Shown in pieces: positions 53,889-63,557 of a DNA stretch of 64,000 bases; within the stretch, counting starts at the first letter, position 1, and every line of letters begins with the position of its first letter. Location of the stretch: contig BBZU01000013.1 of NCBI GenBank assembly GCA_001304995.1, positions 1 to 64,000 on the forward strand, given 5' to 3'. Under the pieces are notes generated by a model, which searched no databases, was not told the origin of the DNA, and worked only from the letters and a program-made list of their open reading frames with translations. The DNA comes from Clostridia bacterium UC5.1-1D10. Its GTDB lineage: Bacteria; Bacillota; Clostridia; Lachnospirales; Anaerotignaceae. The position numbers and the translations under genes are program-made.

Positions 53889-55436
53889 ATGCTATCAGCA
53901 AAAGTATGTATTATGATTGCCATCGCCATTTACCTCATTGCCATGCTGGGCGTCGGCATCTATTGCTCCAAGAAAAACAACAACGTAGACGACTTCTATC
54001 TGGGCGGCAGAAAACTGGGCCCCTTTGTAACAGCCATGAGTGCGGAAGCATCCGACATGAGCAGCTGGCTTCTGATGGGTCTGCCCGGTGTTGCTTACCT
54101 GACAGGTGTGGCAGACGCGGCGTGGACAGCTATCGGTCTTGCCATCGGTACTTATTTCAACTGGCTCATCATTGCCAAGAGAATCCGTATTTACTCCCAT
54201 GTGGCAGATAACTCCATCACTGTCCCTGACTTTTTCTCCCGCAGATATCGTGACAACAAAAATATCCTGATGTGCATTTCCGCCATCGTCATTATCGTAT
54301 TCTTCATCCCTTACACAGCATCCGGTTTTGCTGCCTGTGGTAAACTCTTCAGCAGCTTGTTCGGTGTGGACTATGTTTGGGCAATGATTATTTCCGCTGT
54401 TGTTATCGTTGGCTATACCGCAACAGGCGGCTTCCTGGCAGCCAGCGCAACAGACCTGATCCAGAGTATCTTTATGACAGTCGCGCTGATCATTATCCTG
54501 CTCTTCGGCGTAAAAGTAGCCGGCGGCTGGGATACCATCATCACAGACGTACAGGCAATGCCCGGTTACCTGAACATGACCGAAACATACAGCGTAACCA
54601 CCGGCACAGCAGAACCTTACAGCCTGCTGACCATCGTTTCCGTTTTGGCATGGGGGCTGGGTTACTGCGGTATGCCTCATATCCTCCTGCGTTTCATGGC
54701 CATCGAGGATAAAGAAAAACTGACACTGTCCCGTCGTGTGGCATCCATCTGGGTTGTCATCTCCATGGCAATTGCAGTCAGCATCGGTATCGTTGGCTAT
54801 GCCATGACAAAAGCAAACGCCATTCCTTTCCTGGAAGGCTCTACATCCGAAACCATCATCGTGCGTATTGCGGACCTGCTGAGCCAGCAGGGCGCTGTGG
54901 CGGCATTTGTTGCCGGCATCATTCTGGCTGGTATTCTGGCAGCGACTATGTCCACAGCGGACTCTCAGCTTCTGGCGGCATCCTCCAGTGTGTCCCAGAA
55001 CCTGCTGCGTGGCTTCTTTAAAGTAAATATTTCTGAAAAAACAGCTATGACCATTGCGCGTATCACCGTTATCGTGATCTCCATCATTGCCATTTTCCTG
55101 GCGCGTGACCCCAACAGCTCCGTATTCGGCATCGTATCCTTTGCATGGGCAGGCTTCGGCGCATCTTTCGGTCCCGTTGTTGTATTCGCTCTGTTCTGGA
55201 AACGCTCCAATAAATACGGCGCGCTGGCAGGCATGATCGCCGGCGGTGTCATGGTATTCGTTTGGAAATACCTCGTTGCCCCTCTGGGCGGTGCTTTCGG
55301 CATCTATGAACTGCTGCCCGCATTCGTAACAGGTGCGCTGGTGAACATCATCGTCAGCCTGGCAACTCCCGCACCGGAAAAAGAAATCGTGGAAGAATTC
55401 GAACTGGTACAGAAACTTTACAAACAGAAAGCATAA
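53889..55436 (+). CDS. putP: Sodium/proline symporter
   Basis: 515 residues, about 13 helices, SSS family. Typical PutP stretches: DFYLGGRKLGPFVTAMSAEA SDMSSWLLMGLPG, TVPDFFSRRYRD, and GILAATMSTADSQLLAASSS. Sodium site residues in the last segment are intact. Single-gene unit between an AT-rich promoter region and a terminator. Proline is the family default substrate. Confidence 0.93.
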   Translation: MLSAKVCIMIAIAIYLIAMLGVGIYCSKKNNNVDDFYLGGRKLGPFVTAMSAEASDMSSWLLMGLPGVAYLTGVADAAWTAIGLAIGTYFNWLIIAKRIRIYSHVADNSITVPDFFSRRYRDNKNILMCISAIVIIVFFIPYTASGFAACGKLFSSLFGVDYVWAMIISAVVIVGYTATGGFLAASATDLIQSIFMTVALIIILLFGVKVAGGWDTIITDVQAMPGYLNMTETYSVTTGTAEPYSLLTIVSVLAWGLGYCGMPHILLRFMAIEDKEKLTLSRRVASIWVVISMAIAVSIGIVGYAMTKANAIPFLEGSTSETIIVRIADLLSQQGAVAAFVAGIILAGILAATMSTADSQLLAASSSVSQNLLRGFFKVNISEKTAMTIARITVIVISIIAIFLARDPNSSVFGIVSFAWAGFGASFGPVVVFALFWKRSNKYGALAGMIAGGVMVFVWKYLVAPLGGAFGIYELLPAFVTGALVNIIVSLATPAPEKEIVEEFELVQKLYKQKA

Positions 55437-55446
55437 TGTCAAAAGC

Positions 55447-55478
55447 AAAAGCCTCTTGGATTTCCAGGAGGCTTTTTT
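55447..55478 (+). terminator. Terminator after putP
   Basis: AAAGCCTCTTGG/CCAGGAGGCTTT then TTTTG. Confidence 0.88.
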
Positions 55479-55605
55479 GTTTGTGAAAAAAGGGAAATGA
55501 GTTCGTGAATCGTAAAGTATTGTAAATTTTATTCACGAAATGCGAAGCTTTTTTCTGAAGAATTTGTTTTTTACACAAAAATACGGAATGGGACAAGGTC
55601 TGTCC

Positions 55606-55660
55606 CCATCCACAGGGTTATCCCCAGAATTGTGGATAACCCTGTGGAAAAGTGGATAAC
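55606..55660. other. DnaA-box cluster inside a perfect palindrome
   Basis: Boxes TTATCCCCA (55618), TGTGGATAA (55631), TGTGGAAAA (55643), AGTGGATAA (55651), plus CCATCCACA (55606): five sites at or near the TTATCCACA consensus in 54 bp. CCACAGGGTTATCC (55610-55623) and GGATAACCCTGTGG (55634-55647) are perfect arms. An AT-rich stretch follows. Confidence 0.65.
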
Positions 55661-55745
55661 TTTTTATGAGAAAACCCTTATATTACATGAAAAAACCCTT
55701 AATTTACACCAAAATTACAGTTATATTACAATTAGAAAAAAAGTC

Positions 55746-55774
55746 TTGCCAAAAAGTTTACTGCCTGATATCAT
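55746..55774 (+). promoter_or_regulatory. Promoter of S-layer-like gene 1
   Basis: TTGCCA, 17-bp spacer, TATCAT, about 230 bp upstream of the start codon. The -35 matches that of gene 2. Confidence 0.65.
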
Positions 55775-55942
55775 AAGTCATGCAAAGTAAATCTGTACGT
55801 TCTGTCCGTTCCTGACAAACGGGCGAAGGAGAGCCGGCGGCGAAGAAGGAATCCTCATGGAATGGGGAGAGGGGACTGACGGACCCAAAGGAGCTGCTTC
55901 AATCGGGCGGCAGAAACGACAGAGGCACAGAGCGAAATGCGC

Positions 55943-55966
55943 TTCGTTGTATAATTATAAAACGAA
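55943..55966. promoter_or_regulatory. Conserved leader dyad, gene 1
   Basis: TTCGTT, central TATAATTAT, AACGAA; 24 nt, 40 bp upstream of the ATG. The same element lies at 59159 and 63504. Confidence 0.7.
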
Positions 55967-56006
55967 CACAGAACGAAAAACAAAATTTTAAAGGAGGAAT
56001 GAACCC

Positions 56007-58397
56007 ATGAAAAAATTTCTTTCCATGGTAATGGCTGCGGCTATGGTCGTATCTCTGGTTCCTGCAACAGCATTTGCAGCAGCTGGCGACTTCAAAGCAA
56101 CAGCTAAAGTGGTTGACGCTCAGAATTTCGCAGATGGCGAACTTAGTGCTGGCGAAGCAATTGGTGGTTCCGAACTGCAGCTGACACTGACAACCGCTGA
56201 CACAACACAGGACGTTGACAGCCTGAAATTCACAGTTACAGTAGATAACGTAGTAAAACTGGCAGAAAACACACACATCGCTGATGGTGATGTTTATATC
56301 AGATACGACGGTAAAGATGTAACTGGCGACTTCGAAACAATCGATGTTAAAGTAACAGACGATGATGAATTCGAATTCACAGTAACAGAAAGAGCTAGCG
56401 GCACAACTGATGTTGAAGGCTTTGAAAGAGGTATGGTAATCGGCGTTAAACTGGACGACATGGTTATGGATAAAACATCCAAAGGCAAAACAGCTACAGT
56501 ATCCGTTGATTCCGACGACGTAACAATCACAAACGGCGATGACCTGGTATTTGCTTCCGTAGAAAGCAAAGGCATCAAAGCTTCTGTTAAAGATACAGTT
56601 GATGTAGCTACAGAAGAAGTTGCTGAAATCAAAGAACTGAAAATCGAACCCGCAGTTGGTGATACTCTGGGTGCAGTTGCTAAAAACGGCACAGACATCA
56701 GACTGAAACTGAACAGCGGCTTTGAATTCGTAAAATCTGACCTGACACTGTCTACAAATAAAGGCACACCTGTTCCCGATGTTGCATGGGACGACGATGA
56801 AGTAACATTCGAAAATATCGGTGACGGTATCACAGGTGCAGAATGGTTCAAAATTGCTGGTCTGAAAGTGGAAGCTACTTCCGCTAAATCTGGTTCTACA
56901 GCTACTATCAAAGTATATGTTGATGGTAACGACACAGTTTCTGTAGAAGTTGCTAAAGTAGTTGACTACACAGTATCCATGTCCGTTGATGAAGACGAAG
57001 ACGTACCTGTAATCTACAGCGGCGTTGACGTTGACAACACAGGTATCACAGACGACAGCGATCACGATGCTCTGGAAGTAACAATCAAAGAATCTTTCGC
57101 TGGCGCTTGGAACAACAGCAAAGACTTCACACTGAGCCTGCCTGAAGGCGTTTATGTTGCAGATGAAATCAGCACATCCACAGATGGCGACTTCAAACTG
57201 ACAACAAGCGGCAAAACAACAGAACAGTGGTTCCAGGATGCTTACGATGAAGGCGATTACATCGACCTGACATTCAAGAGAAGAACTTGGGAAGAAACAA
57301 ACCCTAACGATACAAACAAAGACGATCCTGCAGAAATCAGCTTCACACTGAAACTGGTTGCTGACCCTAACTTCGAAGGCGACGTTGTTCTGAAACTGAC
57401 AGGCGACGCTGTTGAAGAACAGGAAGTAACAATTGCTAAATTCGTTAAACCTTACGTAGTTGAAGCTCAGCAGAACGACATGCAGATCGACTACAGAAAC
57501 ACAGAAATCCCTACATCCGTAGTGATCAAAGAAGCAGAAGCTGGTCTGTGGGACAAAAACACAGAATTCAGACTGGCTCTGGACAAAATCGAATTTGACG
57601 ACGAAGGCAAAATCGCTGTAGACGACAAATCCGGTCTGGAAATCAAAGACAATGAAATCAAAGAAAAAGACGGCGTTCTGTACTTCACAGTTGACTCCAG
57701 AAGTGATGACGAACCCGCAGTTGTAACACTGTCCGGCATGCAGCTGTACATGGACAGAAGCCTGCCCGCAGGTGCTTATGACCTGGATGTATACTCTCCT
57801 ACAATGCTGGCTGATAAGTTCAACAATGATGGCGATGTAGCTGATAATGCAACAAAAGGTTATCTGGCACAGGCTATCCTGAAACCCGCTTCTGAAAAAG
57901 AAAACGAAGTAATCGCTGACATCAACGATGATTTCTACAGCGAAACAGCTAAAGCTGGTTTCGTAAACATCGTAACAGCTGGTCGTGAAGATACAGATTC
58001 CTTCACAACTAAAGTTGTAGTTCCCGTTGGTGAAAAATACGTTATCTCCGGTGAAACAAAACAGGAAATCCCTGTACCCGCATACATCAACGCTGATGGT
58101 TACACAATGCTGCCTCTGAGAGCTGTATCCGTAGCTCTGGGCATCAACTCCAACAACGTTCTGTGGGATCAGGCTACAAGAACAGCTACAGTAATGTACG
58201 GCTCCAAGATCATCTCCATGACATATGGTCAGAAAGTTGTATATGTAAACGCTGCTCCTATCCCCGCATCCACATCCGTTGAAATCAAAGAAAACAGAAT
58301 GTTCCTGGGCCTGAGAGATCTGGGCAACGCTCTGGGTGTAACAGATATCACATGGGATGCAGCTACAAAGACAGCTACACTGAACGGCAACAAATAA
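56007..58397 (+). CDS. S-layer-like surface protein 1 with C-terminal stalk domain
   Basis: 796 residues. Signal peptide MKKFLSMVMAAAMVVSLVPA with cleavage after TAFA. The body is acidic, Thr/Val-rich and beta-predicted, with paired domains such as TAKVVDAQNFADGELSAGEA and ELKELKIEPAVGD-type segments. The C-terminus (about 690-796) is a copper-amine-oxidase-N/stalk domain: YTMLPLRAVSVALGINSNNV, MFLGLRDLGNALGVTDITWD. There is no SLH domain, so anchoring is unknown. Narrow codon choice (Thr mostly ACA) suggests very high expression. Confidence 0.85.
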   Translation: MKKFLSMVMAAAMVVSLVPATAFAAAGDFKATAKVVDAQNFADGELSAGEAIGGSELQLTLTTADTTQDVDSLKFTVTVDNVVKLAENTHIADGDVYIRYDGKDVTGDFETIDVKVTDDDEFEFTVTERASGTTDVEGFERGMVIGVKLDDMVMDKTSKGKTATVSVDSDDVTITNGDDLVFASVESKGIKASVKDTVDVATEEVAEIKELKIEPAVGDTLGAVAKNGTDIRLKLNSGFEFVKSDLTLSTNKGTPVPDVAWDDDEVTFENIGDGITGAEWFKIAGLKVEATSAKSGSTATIKVYVDGNDTVSVEVAKVVDYTVSMSVDEDEDVPVIYSGVDVDNTGITDDSDHDALEVTIKESFAGAWNNSKDFTLSLPEGVYVADEISTSTDGDFKLTTSGKTTEQWFQDAYDEGDYIDLTFKRRTWEETNPNDTNKDDPAEISFTLKLVADPNFEGDVVLKLTGDAVEEQEVTIAKFVKPYVVEAQQNDMQIDYRNTEIPTSVVIKEAEAGLWDKNTEFRLALDKIEFDDEGKIAVDDKSGLEIKDNEIKEKDGVLYFTVDSRSDDEPAVVTLSGMQLYMDRSLPAGAYDLDVYSPTMLADKFNNDGDVADNATKGYLAQAILKPASEKENEVIADINDDFYSETAKAGFVNIVTAGREDTDSFTTKVVVPVGEKYVISGETKQEIPVPAYINADGYTMLPLRAVSVALGINSNNVLWDQATRTATVMYGSKIISMTYGQKVVYVNAAPIPASTSVEIKENRMFLGLRDLGNALGVTDITWDAATKTATLNGNK

Positions 58398-58449
58398 TTT
58401 GTTCATAAGCAAATTCTTTGCTTAGGTGTAAAACCTTTGTGAGAACAAG

Positions 58450-58480
58450 AGACCTCCTCTTTTGAGGAGGTCTTTTTTTA
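58450..58480 (+). terminator. Terminator after S-layer-like gene 1
   Basis: AGACCTCCTC, TTTT, GAGGAGGTCT, then TTTTTT. Confidence 0.92.
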
Positions 58481-58520
58481 TTGTTTTTTCTGTGCTATCA
58501 TATACTTTCCATAGGTTAGC

Positions 58521-58669
58521 GCTTCTTTATTAAGAAAACAAAGAAAGCTAAAATCTTTGCAGAAGGCTTCCGGTTTTCTGATTTTACAGGATTTTAGTAA
58601 GTATGTTTTCTTCTAAAGAGACCCTTTAAAGAAATTAAAAACATTGTTTTTTAAGAGGAGACTGCTTTT
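58521..58669 (-). repeat. Degenerate palindromic element (copy F, inverted)
   Basis: TTCTTTATTAAGAAAACAAA and GAAAGCTAAAATC match the start of inverted copies. The rest (TATGTTTTCTTCTAAAGAGA, TTTTTTAAGAGGAGACTGC) is eroded, and the inner hairpin has lost its symmetry. Confidence 0.6.
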
Positions 58670-58963
58670 GATTTTCCTTTTCTTTCTTACGCACATCCTT
58701 AGCCACCTTTTTTACCCTATTTTTTCCATATATTTCCTATTACATTCGTATACTTATGTATTATATAAGTAAATAATTGTATATTATTAGTGTATTTTTC
58801 GGTATATTATGAAGTCGACATGTAGGAAATTCGTAAGATTTTTATAAGACACTCTTTTTAGAAATGTCTTAAAAAACGTTGATATATCAATAAAAACTAA
58901 TGTTTTTATTGCCTTTAAAAATTTGTCAAAAGGTTACAGTTCTGTTACATCCTAAATTTCCTC

Positions 58964-58992
58964 TTGCCAAAAATGCTGTGCATAAGTATAAT
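58964..58992 (+). promoter_or_regulatory. Promoter of S-layer-like gene 2
   Basis: TTGCCA, 17-bp spacer, TATAAT, about 229 bp upstream of the ATG. Confidence 0.75.
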
Positions 58993-59158
58993 GAACTTGC
59001 ATACGAAATCTGTGCTTTCTCTGTATCTCTTCGGCACAGACGAAGATTGTACCAAGGAATCCGAGGCTCTTTGCGGAATGGGGGAATGAACCGCAGTGCC
59101 CAAGGTGCCGTTTTTGCCTGTGGCGGACGGTAGAGAGGCGGTACAGACGAGTGGCAGG

Positions 59159-59182
59159 TTCGTTGTATAATTATGAAACGAA
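59159..59182. promoter_or_regulatory. Conserved leader dyad, gene 2
   Basis: TTCGTT, TATAATTAT core, AACGAA; 38 bp upstream of the ATG, same spacing class as gene 1. Confidence 0.7.
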
Positions 59183-59220
59183 AAAGAGATGAAAAGACGA
59201 GACAAAAGGAGGAATGAACC

Positions 59221-61626
59221 ATGAAGAAGTTTCTTTCCATGGTGATGGCTGCGGCTATGGTCGTATCCCTGGTTCCCGCAACTGCATTTGCGGCTTCCGG
59301 CGACGTAAAAGCAACAGCTAAGGTTGTAGGTTCCAAGAACTACACACAGGACGAGATCGAGTCCAGCAAAGTTAACAAAAAAGTATCCGGCCCCGAAGCA
59401 CAGCTGACATTCACAACAGCTGACTACGCTTCCACTTCCGATACAGCAGTGAAATACACTCTGTCTCTGGATAACGCGGATTTCTACAAATCCGGCAGCG
59501 CAATCGCTGACAAGGGCAAACTGTCTATCACACTGAAAGGTGACAAAACAGTAACAAAACAGGCTGGCGAAAGCGACAAAGATGTTGAATTCACAGATGT
59601 GTATGACAATGGCAACAAAGTAAAAATCGCATCTGTAAAATTTACAGATAACGACGAAGTAGAAGTTGTAATCGACGGTAAAATGGACAGAGGCTCCGTT
59701 CTGGCCTTTGACCTGACTTCCGTTATGGACAAAACAACAAAAGGCAAACAGGCAAAAGTAACTATTGAATCCGATGATATCACAATCTCCAACGGTTCCG
59801 ATCTGACATACGCTTCCGTTGAAGGCAAAGGCATCAAAGCTTCTGTAAAAGATACTGTTGATGTTGCTCCTGAAGAAATGGTTGAACTGAAAGAACTGAA
59901 GATTGAACCCGCTGTTGGCGACAACATTGGCGCGATCATCAAAACAGACGGTAAACTGAAACTGAAACTGAGCAACGGTTTTGAATTCGCAGGCAAAAAG
60001 ACAGACCTGAAATTCAGCGTAGGTAACCCTACTATCGACAGCTTCGAAGACGATGAAATCGTACTGAACATCGGTGATGTTGTTCGTGGCGCAGACGTTC
60101 TGAAAATCACAGGTCTGAAAGTGGAAGCTACTTCCGCTAAAGCAGGCGCAGTTGCTACTCTGAAAGTTTACGCTGACGGCAACGACACAGTTTCCGTAGA
60201 AGTAGCTAAAGTAGTTGACTCCGCAGTAGTAATGTCCGTTGATAAAGACGCAGACGTACCCGTAATTTACAGCGGCGTTAACGTGAAAAACGTTGGTATC
60301 ACAAGCAGCAGCGACCACGAAGCTCTGGAAGTAACTGTAAAAGAAACATTCCCCGGCGCTTGGGACGATGCAAAAGACTTCACATTCAAACTGCCTCAGG
60401 GCGTTTACATCGCTAGCGTACAGAGCCCTTCCGCTGACAACATGCAGGTAGCTGATGTACAGAAATGGTTTGAAGGCGCTTACGATAAAGGCGACTACGA
60501 AGCTCTGACATTCAAGAGAAGAACATGGACTGAAACAGATCCTTCTAAGAAAGACAAAGCTGAACTGAAATTCACTCTGGTGCTGGTTGCAGACCCTAAC
60601 TTCGAAGGCGATGTTGCTCTGACTCTGACAGGCGATGCTCTGAAAGAACAGAAAGTAACAGTTGCAAAATTCGTAAAACCTTTCACAGTAGAAGCAAAAC
60701 AGAACGACATGCAGATCGATTACAGAAACACTAAAGTTCCTACTGATGTAGTTATCAAAGAAGCAGAAGCTGGTCTGTGGGATAAGAACACAACATTCGC
60801 TCTGTCCCTGGATAAAATCGACTTCGATGACGATGCAAAAGTAACAGTAGACAGCAAGAGCGGTCTGAAAGTAAAAGACGTAAAAACAACAAAAGGCGCA
60901 GTTACTTTCAAAGTAGACTCTAAGAGCGATGACAAACCCGCAGAAGTAACAATCTCCGGTCTGACACTGTTCATGCAGAGAAACCTGCCCGCAGGTGCTT
61001 ATGACCTGGATGTATTCTCTCCCGTAATGCTGGGTGTAGACAACGGCAACAGAGAATCCGTTGCAGATCAGAAAGGTACAATCAAAGATACAGGTTTCCT
61101 GTCTCAGGATATCCTGGGCACATCCACAACAAAACGTGTGGTTGCTGACATCAACGATGATTTTTACAGCGTAAAAGCAAAAGCTGGCTTTGTAAACATC
61201 ATCACAGCAGGTCGTGAAGATACAGATTCCTTCACAACAAAGGTAGTAGTTCCCGTAGGTGAAAAATACCTGGTATCCGGTGAAAACAAAGTAGAAATCG
61301 ACGTTCCCGCATACATCAACGCTGGTGGTTACACAATGCTGCCTCTGAGAGCTGTATCCGTAGCTCTGGGCATCAACTCCAACAACGTTCTGTGGGATCA
61401 GTCTACAAGAACAGCTACTATCATGTACGGTTCCAAGATCATCTCCATGACTTCCGGCCAGAAAGTAGTATATGTAAACGCTGCTCCTATCCCTGCTGCT
61501 ACATCCGTTGAAATCAAAGACGGCAGAATGTTCCTGGGTCTGAGAGATCTGGGCAACGCTCTGGGCGTAACAGATATCACATGGGATCAGGCTACAAAAA
61601 CAGCAACACTGAACGGCGGCAAATAA
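59221..61626 (+). CDS. S-layer-like surface protein 2, paralogue of protein 1
   Basis: 801 residues. Signal peptide nearly identical to that of protein 1. Strong similarity throughout, for example EALEVTVKETFPGAWDDAKD, FKRRTWTETDPSKKDKAELK, KQNDMQIDYRNTKVPTDVVI, and an almost identical C-terminal stalk domain. The middle of the N-terminal third differs more. Same codon bias and same leader design. Tandem duplication with gene 1 is clear; the two could be alternative or co-assembled surface-layer subunits. Confidence 0.85.
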   Translation: MKKFLSMVMAAAMVVSLVPATAFAASGDVKATAKVVGSKNYTQDEIESSKVNKKVSGPEAQLTFTTADYASTSDTAVKYTLSLDNADFYKSGSAIADKGKLSITLKGDKTVTKQAGESDKDVEFTDVYDNGNKVKIASVKFTDNDEVEVVIDGKMDRGSVLAFDLTSVMDKTTKGKQAKVTIESDDITISNGSDLTYASVEGKGIKASVKDTVDVAPEEMVELKELKIEPAVGDNIGAIIKTDGKLKLKLSNGFEFAGKKTDLKFSVGNPTIDSFEDDEIVLNIGDVVRGADVLKITGLKVEATSAKAGAVATLKVYADGNDTVSVEVAKVVDSAVVMSVDKDADVPVIYSGVNVKNVGITSSSDHEALEVTVKETFPGAWDDAKDFTFKLPQGVYIASVQSPSADNMQVADVQKWFEGAYDKGDYEALTFKRRTWTETDPSKKDKAELKFTLVLVADPNFEGDVALTLTGDALKEQKVTVAKFVKPFTVEAKQNDMQIDYRNTKVPTDVVIKEAEAGLWDKNTTFALSLDKIDFDDDAKVTVDSKSGLKVKDVKTTKGAVTFKVDSKSDDKPAEVTISGLTLFMQRNLPAGAYDLDVFSPVMLGVDNGNRESVADQKGTIKDTGFLSQDILGTSTTKRVVADINDDFYSVKAKAGFVNIITAGREDTDSFTTKVVVPVGEKYLVSGENKVEIDVPAYINAGGYTMLPLRAVSVALGINSNNVLWDQSTRTATIMYGSKIISMTSGQKVVYVNAAPIPAATSVEIKDGRMFLGLRDLGNALGVTDITWDQATKTATLNGGK

Positions 61627-61661
61627 TTAACCGTTGTATTCCAAACCCTTATGTATAGAAA

Positions 61662-61688
61662 AGAGGCTCCCGCGGGAGCCTTTTTTCC
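61662..61688 (+). terminator. Terminator after S-layer-like gene 2
   Basis: GGCTCCC, GC, GGGAGCC, then TTTTTTCC. Confidence 0.92.
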
Positions 61689-61750
61689 TTTTGGAAAGAG
61701 TGCCTATAAGTTAGGTAGAAATACGATTCCCAGAAAGCAGATTTCATCTG

Positions 61751-61795
61751 AAAAAGGCTGACATCCTTTGTTTATAAGGATGTCGGCTTTTTCGT
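61751..61795 (+). terminator. Second terminator-like hairpin
   Basis: AAAAGGCTGACATCCTT/AAGGATGTCGGCTTTTT, upstream of the TolC-like gene. The stem layout resembles the inner hairpin of the dispersed element. Confidence 0.7.
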
Positions 61796-61951
61796 TTTTT
61801 AGAGATACGCCGAAAGCAGGAACCGTTTTTTTGTTTTTCCCGAAGAAAAGTTTAAGAAATATGAAAGCACCTGTTTTTTTTCTGGATAATATGGTATAAT
61901 TGGTTTTACTATAAACATATCTTGGGATATTACCCATAGGAGGTTTGAGAG

Positions 61952-63153
61952 ATGAAAAAATATTTGTCAAAGGAAGAACCGTTGCGGCAACGGCAGTAGC
62001 GGCCTTGCTGGTATCTACCACAGCATTTGCGGCAGAAAAGCCTCAGGAATCCATCCCCGCTACGGAAATTTTGACCATAGAAGAAGCACAGGCTCTGGAA
62101 GCCCAGAAGGAAAAAGAACTCACTTATGAAGAAGCAGTGGAACTGGCTACCAAAAACAGCTCTGACCTGCGTTCTGTGGCGGAAACAGCCGATTATTTGC
62201 AGGATCTGAAAGAAGATATCTGGGATATCACAGGATCTTTCTCTGTGCCCACCGTATCTTATCAGCAGTGGGTGGATGATGATATTTACGCCATCTATTC
62301 CTCCATCCAGAACATCAGCAGCAGCATGACTAAAAACCGCTACTCTGAAGAACTGACAAAAATTTCCCTGGAAGCAACCGTAAAGAATTACTATACTTCT
62401 ATTTTCAGCGACCAGAGCTCTCTGGAACTGGCGAAAAAAGATATGGCAGTGAAAAAGACATTGTGGGAACAGGGTCAGCTGAAAAACCAGCTGGGACTGC
62501 TCAGTGACTATGATTTGCAGGAACTTCGCTCTGATTATGAACAGGCACAGTATAACGTGACAAAGCTGGAAATGGCTCTGGAACAGGAATATCTGTCCTT
62601 CTATAACTTCATCGGTCAGGACAGGGAAAAGGACTATACACTGGTTTATGACGTGGAATATGCCCCTTATGAGCTGCCTCAGCCCATGACACAGTATATC
62701 AACAGCAAAATGAACACCGACTATACCATCAAATTGCAGGAACAGGCTGTGAAAGACGCGGAATTCAATAAGAATTACATGTCTATGTCCTCCTCCAACG
62801 CGACCTCTGCCAATAACAAGCATTCCCATGAGGAAGCGAAACGGAGCCTGAAAACCGCTAAAGACAGTAAGGAACTTGCTATCCAGAATGCTTATAATTC
62901 CATTCTGTCTTTGGAAAGCCAGTATGATTCTGCATTGACCACACTGGAACAGGCAAAAGCGGCACAGCGTGCAGCAGAAGTAAATTATAAAGCAGGCAAT
63001 ACAACAGCAATTACATTAGACCAGGCTGCCCTGGCAGTGGAACAGGCACAGAACGCTGTGACACAGCTGGAATATGCCCACGACATGCAGATTTATCAGT
63101 TCGAAAATACAGAACTGCTTTCCAGCGGCACAACAGGAAAAACTTCCGCATAA
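61952..63153 (+). CDS. TolC-family-like secreted coiled-coil protein (frameshifted at start)
   Basis: About 400 residues. ATG at 61952 after AGGAGG. One A added to the A6 run gives MKKIFVKGRTVAATAVAALL, a signal peptide. The mature protein has long helices with outer-membrane-efflux-like repeats: ELTYEEAVELATKNSSDLRS and a second copy region with QAALAVEQAQNAVTQLEYAH. TolC-like proteins in single-membrane Firmicutes have no known pore role. Located between S-layer-like paralogues, so an envelope function is likely. Confidence 0.75.
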
Positions 63154-63187
63154 GCCGAAAATGAGAAAATACTAAGAAAATTATGAG

Positions 63188-63223
63188 AAAAAAGGACGTT
63201 TTTATGAGAAACGTCCTTTTTTT
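63188..63223 (+). terminator. Terminator after the TolC-like gene
   Basis: AAAAGGACGTTT, TTATGAG, AAACGTCCTTTT, then TTT. Confidence 0.9.
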
Positions 63224-63310
63224 GTAATTTTTAGAAATCCCGGAAAATCAAGGTTTTCTCCACTTATGTTTCAGTAATTTTACATTGAAATTAGAGTTTG
63301 GCAAAGTCTA

Positions 63311-63338
63311 TTGTCAATCTTTTTTTTGCGGATATAAT
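63311..63338 (+). promoter_or_regulatory. Promoter of S-layer-like gene 3
   Basis: TTGTCA, 16-bp spacer, TATAAT, about 220 bp upstream of the ATG. Confidence 0.7.
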
Positions 63339-63503
63339 AGCGTTGCAAAGTTCAAACGCACAAAACATGCAGGAAATATGCAGATTTTGCTTTGAAGAAT
63401 ATGGGAAAGAGAGCATGAATTCTGTTTGAAATTATAGGGAACAGAAGCAATGGTCTGGGGGATTTTTCAAGGTATGTATGTCTTTTGTGCGAAAAAATGC
63501 ATC

Positions 63504-63527
63504 TTCGTTTTATAATTATGCAACGAC
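63504..63527. promoter_or_regulatory. Conserved leader dyad, gene 3
   Basis: TTCGTT, TATAATTAT core, AACGAC; 30 bp upstream of the ATG. One arm base differs from the other two copies. Confidence 0.65.
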
Positions 63528-63557
63528 ATTTTTACAGAAGCAAAAGGAGGAACAGAC

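Noticed and set aside
53895-55448. 517-codon minus-strand frame opposite putP
   Set aside because: putP is clear by motif and length; the antisense translation is Asp/Asn/Gly/His-rich, as expected opposite a hydrophobic membrane protein.
55606-55720. Chromosomal replication origin
   Set aside because: The DnaA boxes and AT-rich DNA fit, but dnaA, dnaN, rpmH and gidA-type neighbours are absent, so I report only a DnaA-box cluster.
55899-58412. 837-codon open frame on the minus strand opposite S-layer-like gene 1 (and a similar 457-codon one at 58945-60318)
   Set aside because: The plus-strand gene has a signal peptide, ribosome site, promoter, paralogues and terminator. The antisense frames are Cys/Phe-rich with no homology and arise from restricted codon use.
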